Shown here in pieces: positions 12,242 through 22,609 of a DNA stretch of 64,000 nt. Position 1 is the first letter of the stretch, and every line of letters starts with the position of its first letter. The notes under the pieces are model-generated. The model did not search any database. It was not told the origin of the DNA and worked only from the letters and a program-made list of their open reading frames with translations. The translations under genes and the position numbers were made by a program. The stretch is from positions 18,671,501-18,735,500 of the forward strand of contig JAFFJZ010000006.1 in NCBI GenBank assembly GCA_018340375.1. Direction: 5' to 3'. This stretch comes from Gonatopus flavifemur (lineage: Eukaryota; Arthropoda; Insecta; Hymenoptera; Dryinidae).

Positions 12242-13390
12242 GGCCTAAACAGATAACTGTTGGGATTGCAATTTGACAATTGCTATTAGCCCATTGCGAT
12301 TCCAATAGTCAGAGTCGAGAAATTTGTACTTTTCTCATCCTCTCTGAAAAATCCTGAATTTATCCTCCTCAACCATAGTTTTTATTCTACTTCGTATGAA
12401 GAATTCAATCAATTTTTCAAGTAATTTTCAACATACAGGATAAAAATGGTCTTTATAATCTCAAAAACGGTCACCATGGGTCATTTGTGTCCAGACCAAA
12501 ATAAAAAATCGATTCAAATGGATTGTTTGATTTCAAGGTTGACAGTTCATAATTTTGCATTCTAATGTAATAATCATGCAGAAGCGTCTATCGTGACATT
12601 TTATCGTGTTCTCTTCCCTCAAATGGGATCAAAGTATCCGAAATCAAGTTTGAAAAATACCCTATCATCACCCATTGAAATTTGATACTTTTTCTCCATC
12701 TAACAGTAATGCGGTATTTTTTTCCCTAAAAACACGATCTTTTTGTTTCAAAAACCATACTTCATTCAATTTTTCCAGAAAATCTTCAAGTGCTTAAAAA
12801 TCCATTGAAATAACACGTTTGTCTTCGTTTTATCTCATGGATGTTGAAAAATACATGTTTCAATGATATCTGTTGGCAATTGAAATTGTAAACTTTCAAA
12901 ATAGACAGCTTAAACTACGTTCATGAATTTTTGCAGGTTTTTTTAAATATATTGAAAGAGTTCAAAATACGCAGGACATGAATGACCCATGGTCACCATT
13001 AACACATACGCTAAAACAGACGTCACCGTTTGGGGTTTGTTTTCGTCTTATTTTATCCCCCAGCCGGACAAAAATAGACTCAAATGAAATCTATTGCAAA
13101 AAAATGAATTCGATTCAAATTGAATTCATTTCATTTATACATACATTTATTATTCATTAATATATGAATGATTTATTACCAATTTCATAATGAATTCTCA
13201 ACACACTATTATAGTCTCTCTAAACTCTCGACCGATTTTTTCCGAATCGATTCTCCAATTCTTTTTGATTACCTACATTTTTCAATTGGAACAAGTTACA
13301 AAAAAAACATGTACTTCTTCAACTTTTGGTTTTCATTCATTCTGAAAATTTTTTCTACTACGGAATTGTACTATAAAGAACTGAATGGTT
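12242..13390 (+). repeat. dispersed repeat, copy 1 of the CCAGCCGGACAAAA family
   Basis: Several blocks recur in the same order and orientation at 57036-57640: GTTGGGATTGCAATTTG with CAATTGCTATTA; CCAGCCGGACAAAA followed by GACTCAAATG; TTTTTCAATTGGAACAAG; and, beyond the 13.4-kb repeat, CTCCAAAAAATTGGCGG with GTTTTGGTCAGAATG. The family is long and non-coding; its ends are not resolved. Confidence 0.6.
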
Positions 13391-14492
13391 GATGCAGAAA
13401 ATGAATTCTTATTAACAAATTATTCGAACAAATAGTTGATACCGGGGGTGTTTTGGAAGTAAAATACATTTTTCCATCAAAATTGTGGATTTTTCTCGTC
13501 AAAGTGAGACTTGAATCATGGAAGCTTATATAATTCGATGTAATTTGTTAACAATTTGAACATATCGAATGAAAAATTTTGTAATCTCGCTCAAGAAAAT
13601 GTACTTCATTTTTTCTCCAAAAAATTGGCGGAAAAATGGAACGTTTTGGTCAGAATGCAGTAAATTCCCCTGAAGGCTGGACAATTGTTGGGGAAGAAAG
13701 ATTTTCTCTGCCTGATTGACTCGAACTTATATCGGTGATAATCTTTACAAATAGAAATTTATCATCTGATATGTTCTTGATAGGTTTTATCAATAAATTA
13801 TGTCCACAAATTAGTGGTTTGGGCAAATATTGGGGAAAAATTATAATTTCTCTTTTGACTGATTCCAAATTGTATTGGTGACAATGTTGACACATTAAAA
13901 GTTCTCATCGACAATTTATCTAATCAAATTAGTTTGCACTGAGAGAAAGGGTCTATTCAAATATTCGATAGCTAGGAAATTTAGTCACTGTAAATGAAAA
14001 TTCAGTTGTGCTAGCTAAATTTTATTTGTCACAATTATATTTTTTATTCCTATTGAATAAACCATTTTATTCATATTTCAGACAGCTAGCCTTTTATTTA
14101 CCCCCAACTAGAGTCTAGCTAGCGTAAATAAAAATCTAGATGCCTGCGGCAACTAACATCCCAGGTAGGAATTAACAAATGGCCCAAGCTTGGCTCGATC
14201 TTGGTGCAATTATGACTTATATTGGACCAGAATTCATGAGAAAAAATGGCTCAACCTTGGTGAAAACTTGGGATGATAACCTTGTGCCAGGCTTGGTACT
14301 CAATATTGGGCCAGAATGCAATGCAAAGCATGGCCCAATGTCTCATGATATATGTGTTATGAGTATTTTGGAGCTTGGCTCATACGATTAAACCGGACCT
14401 GGCCCAAGTTGTATATATTAACTTTTGCCATGCTTCAACATGATTCTTCAAACATACTTCTTGGAGAAGAAAATGACGTGATTTTTCATGCC

Positions 14493-14542
14493 ATCCCTGC
14501 TGAAAATTTCCCATAGAAAACGATAAGATTTTTAGCAGGGAT
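14493..14542. repeat. 50-bp ATCCCTGCT hairpin
   Basis: ATCCCTGCTGAAAAT and ATTTTTAGCAGGGAT form 15-bp arms around a short loop. The same end sequence (ATCCCTGCTAAA) bounds the much longer foldback at 27729-28169, so this may be a minimal relative. Confidence 0.55.
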
Positions 14543-14584
14543 ATCGGTACAACTCTGGGAAAATCACAAACATGGAGATGTGGC

Positions 14585-14940
14585 ATAGGTTCTCAAATAA
14601 ACATTGGTTGTACATTGGCCCAATATTGATTCACCATGCTTGACAGTTTAATGTTTTGTCAAGCTTCAACCACTTGTTGTAATGACATTCCCTACGAAAC
14701 GTGGTATAGATTCTCAAATAACAAACGGTTTTATATTGGGTTGATATTGGTTCGCCATGTTTGGCAGTCCAATATTTTGCCAAGCTTGCACCAGTTGTCA
14801 TATACGCATTTCCTATGAAACACGGTATGGTTTCTGGAATGAACAACGGTTGTATATTGGACCAATATTGGTTCACGATGCTTGGCAGCCCAGTATTTTG
14901 CCAAGCATGGGCCAGTTCTCAATATTGGCATTTCCTACCT
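14585..14940 (+). repeat. three tandem copies of a 121-bp unit
   Basis: The word TCTCAAATAA and its variants TCTCAAATAAC and TCTGGAATGA start at 14591, 14712 and 14833, an exact 121-bp period. The copies share ATATTGG(N)CC/GATATTGGTTC and TGGCAG...ATTTTGCCAAGC. They are clearly diverged from each other. Because 121 is not a multiple of three, the copies shift frame, which argues against coding. Confidence 0.8.
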
Positions 14941-15345
14941 GGGATTTAGTTGTCCCAACTAGGTACCTTTCTCTCAATGTGAAATCTATCAACAATATTT
15001 GACGAGAAATTTCAATCTGCAAATATCATCAACGATATAAATTCAAGTCAATCAGGAGAAAAAAACAGTCATTTTCCCCCAGTAATTGTCCAGATCACCA
15101 AATTGCTTCCATAATTCGTTTAAAATATTAACAAATTTATATTGAACTACATACTTACATAATTAGATACCACTTTGAGGAGAGAATCGAACAATTTTTA
15201 TGAGAAAATACATTTTTCTCACAAAACATCCCAGTATCGCTCATTCGTTGAAATGATTTGTTAATAACAATTCATCTCCCGTATCAACCGCTCATCCACC
15301 TACATCGGATTCAATTGATAATGAACATATTCAATGGAAAATCAA

Positions 15346-15533
15346 CACAACGAAGGCATTTGTTGTCCTTGCAAAAATATTTACTGCAGCAGCTAAGAAT
15401 TTGACGAATTTGTTTATATCAGCCAAAAAATTTACGTGTGTCAATCATTTTTCTTGCTCTTTCAGCTAATTTTTCTTGTAGGCGCTATAATAACAGACCT
15501 GCTTATTATACCAGCAATACTTTTTTCTCTGTG
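15346..15533. mobile_element. CACAACG/CTCTGTG MITE, copy A
   Basis: 188 bp flanked by AA on both sides. It is an inverted relative of 45136-45361 (shared words: TTGTCCTTGCAAAAATATT, GCAGCTAAG, TGTCAATCATTTTTCTT, GTAGGCGCTATA). The host repeat has an uninterrupted version at about 5150-5160 (CTCAGTCGATTT), which shows that only the two bases were duplicated. Non-coding. Confidence 0.8.
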
Positions 15534-15690
15534 AACTGAGACAAATCTGTGGAAAATTTGATTTTAAATGTTCTCAAGAAAAACTAAAGCCTTCAATTTT
15601 TCTATTCTGAAAGAGAAGAGTGAAATATCAAATACAAAAAAATGATGCAATGTCCGAAATACTGACTGCACTAACCAGTTTGCAGCCCTA
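15534..15690 (-). repeat. outer part of the 5-kb repeat family, inverted
   Basis: Continues the host repeat beyond the inserted MITE. Its reverse complement follows 5010-5150 (CAGTCAGTATT, ATTTCACTC, CAGAATAGAA, CACAGATTTGTCTCAGT). Non-coding. Confidence 0.7.
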
Positions 15691-15699
15691 GATCGTCTC

Positions 15700-17640
15700 A
15701 TATCATCTGTCTGACATATCCCTGATTCTACTACTCGTAATATCCAATTCTTCATATTTTCATGTGAATTTATCACAGAGAGAATGATCGAATATATCCA
15801 TTCTACTCAATTGAATATCAATCGATTCGATTGTTTCATTACTCTCCACTCTGGTTATCCAACTAAAACCAACGTCCATCAAAGATTCCTCGCCCGCACG
15901 TCGAGACTGAATTCACCCTATCGTGAAAGATTATAATCAAACACGCCACACGCCACAAACATCCAACTCCCCGGATAGCATCATCCCTCATCCAAACTCA
16001 TTATAATCATAATCCGAAATTCCATTGGGGATGTTGCAATAAAGATTTTCAACTTTCATAATATTCATTTGATGAATTTATCGCAATTCAAGCCACGATA
16101 TATATATATATATAGATATATACGTAAGAGAGTCTCATTTCACGTATTTCTCGATATCCAACGGAGTGACAGATAATCCACCTCGAAACAGGGGCAAACC
16201 TTCTTTGAAGGAGATGAAGATATCAAAGAGAAATCTTCCTTCCTTGAATGCTTAACCCTCGACGCCTCATATATAGCAGGGATTTGTTCTCCCTGTTCCT
16301 TGAACAGACAAACCCATTCTGGATATTCTTCTCTGACTACAAAAGGTTAATCTGAAAGAAGTTCACGGTTCGTAAAAGTAAAACGAGCCGACAAATCCTC
16401 GAATGAATGGCCGCTTCATCACACGCACCACGCTCTGCACATTTACATTGTATTTTTCTCCCTTCGCACACGCCCCGAGTGACGGACGTTGAAATGAAGA
16501 AACTGCGTTAAACAATATCAAATTCTATCAAAAATTCACATCTTCTTTGACCTCCAACGAGGAACGAATGACAACGGTACAAGAATGCAAATGAAAAACT
16601 TCAGAGATAAATCTCAAGTGTTCGAAAGTGAATTCCCTTCAACGATCTTCTTCCAAGATCCAACTTTTGGTGGAATTAGTTCGAAACGGAAGTTGACGAG
16701 GAACTAGGTCGGAGAACGACTCGAACATTCAGAAAATATCAAAGAAATTTAACTATATATATATATATATATATAATGAGTTTGAATGCTTCGCTCTTTA
16801 TCAACCAAAAAATAAATATACTTCTTCAAAAACGAGAATATCTCTCTATATTTTATGAAAAATTCCATGTGAAAATTTCACGCGCAATACCGAGAAGTAT
16901 TTATTGCCCCAACTTTATTCGAAAATTCCCACCGATCTACAATGACCGAATTTCCCTTCTCTTTTTTTTTCCTCTCTCTCTCTCACCCTCGACAACAGTA
17001 GTTTCGATTGTAACAAAATTTAATATCCACGTAAAACCGTACCGTAGTTCGAATTGTATGTTCGGGTATAAATATCAACGAATATGATTCATGAAGCCAG
17101 TTTCTGTGTGTGTGTTTTTTGTTAACTCTGTTACAGAAGTGCGACACACGTTTTAAAGCAATCTTATTCGCGGGAAAATTATGAGAATGATATTGGAAAA
17201 TATTTTGGGATAGACGCACCTTAAGAAAACTGGTTATATCGAGTGGAAACATCAATGAACGTTGCATTTGCATTGGTTTTTCGAACCCAATCCGGAGAAA
17301 GAATATTAAAAGCAAGCGTACGTCATTTTGACGTATATATCGGTTCTTCGAAAGTGCTGTCACGTTTCCTCGCATGACGGTGGCACGTTGTATGTATATA
17401 TTGTATATGATATATATCAAATGAGGGAGCTCGACGTTACGTACGTACATTCGATATTGCTTTTTGTGAATCAAAGAGATGATCAATTTCAATTCACTTT
17501 GTTCGATCAATCGTAAGGAAGTAAAAATCATATCAAATTGAGCTTGAGGATCATTTATTCATCCGCTTCCAGCTGTGATACGCGCTGTGATATGAAAATT
17601 AATGATAAAGTAGATAGGGATAGGGTTGTTAGGGTAACCA
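15700..17640. other. unique AT-rich DNA with TA microsatellites
   Basis: Contains TA-dinucleotide runs at about 16098-16114 and 16752-16775, a pyrimidine block at 16956-16984 and a 182-codon minus-strand open frame (16983-17531). That frame is AT-driven, without recognisable domain or splice context, and I do not consider it a gene. No paired TIR element seen. Confidence 0.5.
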
Positions 17641-17710
17641 CAGGGTGGCCACTTTCTGGAAAACAGCTAGGGTAAACCGGGAAAAATCAGGGAATTTCTA
17701 TAAAACTTCG
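17641..17710 (+). mobile_element. hAT-like end fragment
   Basis: Starts CAGGGTGGCCACTTTCTGG and continues with AAACCGGGAAAAATCAGGG, the layout common at the ends of invertebrate hAT elements (CAGGGTGGCCAC plus CCGGGAAAA repeats; family knowledge). No matching opposite end was found, so this is a fragment. A similar block occurs at 22525-22605. Confidence 0.5.
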
Positions 17711-17785
17711 AGGTGCACTTTTCAAAAAACGTTCCTCTCAAGTACGTTTCATTTTTCATCTCAAAAGATTTTGAATCGAATGGTC

Positions 17786-18640
17786 CCCATGCAGGTATTG
17801 ACAGGACTGGGAAAAACCCAAGCTCGTCCCAGGATTGGCAAGTGTATCAGGAACAAACCTCCGTCAAAAATAATTGAACCCATGATGATTGGTTCCATGA
17901 TTGTCCCGCTGTTTCCAATGGATAGTTAGTCATGGGACATTTGTTCGTATCTTTGGAATGCCCATTGCACTTGGGACAAGCTTGGCACGAGCATAAAAAT
18001 CAAGCTTTCGTTGAGATGATTATTTGAGCTGATGTTGTCCACATGAGTGGCACAGTGTTTTCAATTAGTGACCGAATTCCGAGTTAACAAAGACTTGTGC
18101 ATAACTATCGGGCCAAGACCTGTCCAATCTCCTCCCCATGATTGGCCCCACACTCCAGTTTCACACACTAAGATAGATGTGTTTGATCTAAATAAGAATA
18201 AAACTTGACTCAATGGTAATAGGCTACTTTTAAATGTGATCTTACACGGAAATCAACTGATCTTGAAGAACTCTCTACAGGATTTCAAGATGTCTTTATT
18301 CCCATGCAGGGATTAACAAGACTGGGAAACACCCAAGCTCGTCCCAGTCTTGGCACATTCAATCTATCGTTTCAAGATGGTTCATGTACGGTATTCTGAG
18401 GGAGAACTGTGAGCTGGAATATGGATCAAATTAGTCTTCTCATTACCATTTGTGATGTAGAAAGCATTCCTTGACGCTTGACGAATCATTTGGACTAGGC
18501 TGGAACGAACCATTGGCCCAAGCTTGTCCTGATCTTATCATTCCCAAGCCTGGGCCAAGTTTATTGAATTGTTCAAGACAAGTCTCGGCAGGTCTTGTGC
18601 CACTTGGTCGAAATTCAAAACTCCGGCTCTGTACAGACCT
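17786..18640. repeat. GGCCCA/CCCAAG-motif repeat cluster
   Basis: Two parallel copies of a segment starting CCCATGCAGG(T/G)ATT(G/A)ACA, followed by GACTGGGAAA and CCCAAGCTCGTCCCAG, lie at about 17788 and 18301. Scattered TTGGCCCAAGCTTG-like words run to about 18550. It resembles the interior of the 14160-14943 element. Both strands are open for about 105 codons near 18443-18788, which I read as repeat composition, not coding. Confidence 0.55.
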
Positions 18641-18893
18641 AGATAAACCTTTGGAAGATTCATCCCTGAAAGTTTCGGACTTTTTTATGCGTTCAGTTTC
18701 GAGTATTTTGGGCGGTAAAACATGCCACCAGATGGAGCCACGTATGCGCTCGTATCCACTCAACCCTCCGACTGCACCCTTGGGTTAGCGTAACCCGGAA
18801 AGTATTTGAAACATGCAGAATTTGAAAATAGTACGAGTTTCATCGTCAACATCTTCGAACTGGGGACTTGAGTGTGAATTGATGAATTAGTAC

Positions 18894-19070
18894 CAGGGTA
18901 TCTAAACCGTTTCGTGTTCGCCATCTGAAACTGTAGAGGGCAATACTGTAGCCCCTAACACATACCGCTTTTCACATTCATGTGCACACAAAAGAGAGGT
19001 ATGTGTTGGTGGCTGTAGTATATTGCCCTCTACAATTTCAGATGGCGAACATGTTGGATTGGGTACCCTG
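18894..19070. mobile_element. hAT-type MITE with perfect 8-bp duplication
   Basis: 177 bp from CAGGGTATCTAAACC to GGATTGGGTACCCTG, nearly all of it inverted-repeat arms (TGTTCGCCATCTGAAA, TGTAGAGGGCAATA and complements). It is flanked by ATTAGTAC at 18886-18893 and again at 19071-19078. An 8-bp target duplication plus CAGGG termini is the hAT superfamily signature. Non-coding, so dependent on a transposase elsewhere. Confidence 0.9.
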
Positions 19071-19077
19071 ATTAGTA

Positions 19078-19902
19078 CACGGTGTAAGAAGAATAGGTGA
19101 TCGAACTTCGTCGAATTGCAGTGGTGGGGATGTGATTATTTGATCCGGTTTAGAGTTCTCGTTCTCAGATGTCGTTTATGTAGGACATAGGTTTTTGTAG
19201 ACAGTAATGGCGGCATGTTTATACATATTGATAACCTCAACCATTCCAAACATTTTGCTTCCCTATCAAATAATAAGAAATGTCATTCCTCATTGCATAT
19301 ACTATTATATTAATTTGAGAATGATCAGAATTAATATCAAAAAACAAAATAAAGAGAAGTAAAAAATTATCCAAGTTAGTTAGTACATGAAAATTATAAA
19401 TTGAATTCGAAGTTCGTAGGTTTCTTTAAAATGTATTTCAAAATGAATATGGAGGACTTCAAAACTAATGAAATATATGAAAATTTAATGCTCAAGAATT
19501 AAAAATACGGATTATGAATTGCATAAACAAAGTGTGAATACTCATTTTGCAATGTTTCTTTATTCCATTCGAAAGTTATTGGAATAAACCATTCAACAAC
19601 ACGTTCACAAAAATATTCTTACACATTGTGCAGTAATGTACACAAGATTGGAAGATTTTGCAAATTTTTTGAAGTATAACTCGCATATTGATTCAGATCT
19701 GAATGAATACAATTTTAAATGTACTATTAAATCAAAAACTTCTGAAACAGTTTGGGTTATGTTTGTGTATGGGGGCAGCCATGTTTGTTTACATTATTTA
19801 TCTACCAGTGATGGTACCGCTATGTCTGTTGGAATGAATAAACCGGATAAAATAATCACACCGCTGAATTGAAGTTGTATCACCTATTCTTCTTACACCG
19901 TG
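19078..19902. mobile_element. 825-bp hAT-type non-autonomous element
   Basis: Ends are a perfect 20-bp-plus inverted repeat (CACGGTGTAAGAAGAATAGG at the left, its complement at the right). Flanks are GATTAGTA (19070-19077) and GATCAGTA (19903-19910), an 8-bp duplication with one mismatch. It sits exactly on the right edge of the 18894-19070 MITE, so the two duplications overlap. A 78-codon open frame (19636-19872, plus strand) is inside it; I recognise no domain and do not call it a gene. The interior is AT-rich and otherwise featureless. Confidence 0.85.
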
Positions 19903-19922
19903 GATCAGTACCACTTCATTAA

Positions 19923-19937
19923 GGAGAGGTTCTCATA
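19923..19937 (+). repeat. single terminal repeat of the TTAA/GGAGAGG family
   Basis: TTAA followed by GGAGAGGTTCTCAT, identical over these bases to the left end of the 48178-48897 element. No convincing opposite end was found within the next kilobase, so this may be a decayed or partial copy. Confidence 0.4.
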
Positions 19938-20660
19938 AAAAAAATATACTAATTGTTACTGTGCAAGGTTTATTTCGATATGTCGAAAAATGTGATACTT
20001 TGAACGAGTTCAATGTTGGGAAACATCGGTTTTTGGTTAAAAAGATTGGTGGTTTTCTGTTCTCGTTTTTACTCGAAAATTGAGACTACGGATGCAAAAT
20101 AACAGCCTGAGTGCTCGAACCTCTCTCGGAAATTAATCCAGTCTATCAGTGGAACAAGAAAAACAAGTTCGTCAAAATGAAAAAAAAAATTGAATATAGC
20201 CTATTAAAACTCATAAACACACATATTTTTGTTATGAGAATTTTTTTTCTATCATCGATAGTTCGTGAGATGAGAATTCAAAAGTTGAAATTCCCATTTC
20301 CTCAAGTTTAATTCGATTCAAATAGTTGAAAGAAATTTTTATAGCAAAAATATGCCATCTTTGAGATCTTCGAGAATGGATAAAACTTTAGATATTTTTG
20401 TAGATAGTAATTGAATCTCTGTCTCTCAAGGGGATAAAATTAAAAGGTCTTTCACAAAAATTTGTATATGGAGTACTGTTTTCGGAAACAATGTCAAGTT
20501 TCTCCATAGAAAATGATAGACTTGACGACTACTTATGGATGAGCTTCGTCCCCAAATCAGTTGAATTTCAAGATCTACGTTCTCTTTTGAAAATCATTCT
20601 CATTTTGTCTCATAGCAACGCTTTCTGTGAGAGAGGTTCTTCAATTAATAAAGAAATTTG

Positions 20661-20891
20661 CACGGAAAAAAATTGTTCATAAGATTTACTAACGCGTTCA
20701 GTAAAATACGGCACTATTAGAATTTCTCATAATATTTATAAGAGTTCTAGTAAAATCTACGATGGTCGCAGTTAAAATTACTACCGCAGTAGTAGATTTG
20801 ACTACAGTTCTAGTAAATATTAACAGAAATTCTAATAGTGCCGTATTTTACCACCCTCGTTGGTGAATTCTATTGAACAGTTTTTTCCGTG
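20661..20891. mobile_element. CACGGAAAAAA foldback MITE
   Basis: 231 bp, almost wholly palindromic: CACGGAAAAAAATTG with its partner at the right end TTTTTTCCGTG, and inner arms AAAATACGGCACTATTAGAA with its complement. Flanked by TG on both sides. Non-coding. Confidence 0.85.
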
Positions 20892-21224
20892 TGAATAGAG
20901 AATCTTCCTAAAATGTCATTGATAGCCCAACGATGAGTGTATGATGCAGTTATGTTCGATGGCGGGATAACAAAAATTTAAATAAGTAAAGGCTTAATAC
21001 ATGCTGTGCGAAATTCACGTGATCGGTACAAGAAGCTTTAAAAAGGAACAGAGAAAAAGTCAATGTGAAGTTTTAGAAAAATTGAAGGAACTTGAGAAAA
21101 AGATGGAGGAAATTTTGGATGATGCTCGTCAAGAAACGGAAGAATTAGATTGAGAAATGAAACAGTGGCAATACAATTCCATACCGAGAGAAAAAGCATT
21201 TGTTACAGCGTGAGTTAAATGCAT

Positions 21225-21319
21225 CACTGTAAAAAAAAAGTCTTGATCTGTTTGAATCTTAATTCCAGACAATGCTTTTTCCATTGTGTCGGCGAATTTA
21301 AGACTTTCTTTTTACAAGG
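21225..21319. mobile_element. CACTGTAAAAAAAAAGTCTT MITE, short copy
   Basis: 95 bp bounded by CACTGTAAAAAAAAAGTCTT and AAGACTTTCTTTTTACAAGG, with AT on both flanks. The same ends and inner words (CAGACAATG, CATTGTGTCGGC, GAATTTAAGAC) bound the much longer interrupted copy at 59964-61357. Confidence 0.7.
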
Positions 21320-21329
21320 ATGAGCCCAT

Positions 21330-22400
21330 GCTTTTTGTGCATGAGTCCCCATGCCTTCTAAGCATGTTGCCATGCGTTGAAAGCACGTGATAGCAACAGC
21401 GTTAGGAGCGTGAAGGGCTCCTTTGCATTTGGAGCATGCTTCTGTTCTCGGTGCAGTGATATATTAAATGAAATCATGATTTCTCATAATACATGCCTTA
21501 TCCTTTCAATTTCTTATACAATTTATTAATATATCAATCATCCCTAGCGTGCAATAACTCTCGCCCACTCTGGCCCAGTCTTGGGCCCATATTAGAAGAA
21601 TAGGGCCCATGCTGAGCCGGGGTAGGCCCCATGATACATACATGCAAAGGATATATTGAGCTCATAATGTTCATACGTTACATTATGTTATAAAAGTTTT
21701 AATTGAACCAAATATTCATAAGGTTACATAATTATTCGAATAAAGAGATGTTTATTTAATATTCAAAACATATGATTTTCAATTTAACATTGTTTCTCTA
21801 GGCATTATCGAAGAAATGAGGTGCTTCCAATATAGAAACTCAGAATACGATATCCATTGCGCTGGAATAAATTCATTGTTATATTTCATCACCTTTTTTC
21901 TCCCGGAGACAATCAACCCAAGTGTGTATTGACAGCGGGCCCCATCTACGCCCAAGGTGGGTGCCCATGCTACCCAACGTGGGGCCAACCCTGGGATGAT
22001 AACATCGTTCCCAGCTTGGCCGTATTGCTTTGCACGAGAATTGGTAACACCACGGGCCCAGCATGAACCCAGACTAGGCAATCAATACTGCCCCTTCTTT
22101 TTTGTTTTGAAATTGGAAAATCCCTAGCATGTATATACCATGAGGCCCACCCCGGGCCAGCATGAGCCCAAAACTGGGCCAGAGTGGGACCAAAATTCTT
22201 ACACGCTGAGGATTGTACACACACGCTCGGGATATAAATTCACCCCAATCTTGGCCCAACGCTGGTCCGAATTGGGGCCAAGTTCAAATGTGCCCGCACT
22301 AAGATTCATTATTTCCATTTTTTTTCAACTATAATTGTATGGGAAAGCACAACCAGATTGAGCCAACATGGGCCCCGTCGTAATTCCCCAATACTGGGAA
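21330..22400. repeat. GGCCCA-motif repeat region
   Basis: Dense diverged words GCCCATGC, GGCCCAGTCTTGGGCCC, GGGCCCATG and GGGCCAGCATGAGCCC in both orientations, in a much GC-richer background than its surroundings. It resembles the interior of the 14160-14943 element and 17786-18640. Overlapping open frames on both strands (60-100 codons) reflect this composition. I could not define element ends. Confidence 0.5.
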
Positions 22401-22524
22401 GAATCTATAATACGTTGGTGTTTCTATTGCAGAACTATGCTATTGATTGAATTACAGTATGAAACTTTTTCAGATCAAGTAATGAATATTTTTTTACGAA
22501 GTCAGATAAAAATTCGAAAACCAC

Positions 22525-22605
22525 CTGGAAATCCGGGAAAAGTCAGGGATTTTTTTCTTCAGAAAAATAGTAGTGGTTTCCAATTCCGTTACTCCCTGGA
22601 ATTTT
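22525..22605 (+). mobile_element. hAT-like fragment
   Basis: CCACCTGGAAATCCGGGAAAAGTCAGGG parallels 17650-17690 (split here: CACCTGGAAATCC, then GGGAAAAGTCAGGG). It looks like a second, diverged end fragment of the same hAT-like family; TIRs and duplications are not visible. Confidence 0.4.
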
Positions 22606-22609
22606 AGAT

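Larger units (their letters stand above)
14160..14943. mobile_element. CCCAGGTAGGAA element rich in GGCCCA motifs
   Basis: 784 bp with a perfect 12-bp terminal inverted repeat (CCCAGGTAGGAA / TTCCTACCTGGG) and AT on both flanks, inserted in the 13937-14979 element. The interior is built from diverged GGCCCAAGCTTGGC-like words in both orientations, a three-unit 121-bp tandem repeat and a 50-bp hairpin. Open frames of 60-81 codons on both strands follow the tandem repeats and carry no recognisable protein. Related starts (CCCATGCAGGTATTGACA, CCCATGCAGGGATTAACA) occur at about 17788 and 18301. Confidence 0.75.
13937..14979. mobile_element. CACTGAGAGAAAGG MITE, interrupted
   Basis: Left end CACTGAGAGAAAGG, right end CCTTTCTCTCAATG, flanked by TG on both sides. 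Its own sequence is only 13937-14159 and 14944-14979; the rest is the CCCAGGTAGGAA element inserted into it. The left part contains internal inverted TAGCTAGG/GCTAGCTA words. Confidence 0.75.
13391..15345. repeat. large inverted repeat with nested MITEs at its axis
   Basis: 13391-13934 and about 14982-15345 are diverged inverted copies of each other (left GGACAATTGTTGGGG, CCTGATTGACT and ACTTATATCGGTGATAA; right their complements). Together they form one big foldback, whose right arm continues outward as the repeat seen also at 5.0-5.8 kb. The axis is occupied by the nested element 13937-14979. Non-coding. Confidence 0.65.

Noticed and set aside
16983..17531. 182-codon minus-strand open frame, one of the longest in the window
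   Set aside because: AT-driven composition, no recognisable domain, no splice or promoter context and overlapping frames on the other strand.
21779..22334. Cluster of overlapping frames on both strands
   Set aside because: All lie in GGCCCA-motif repeats; frames shift between copies and no domain is visible.
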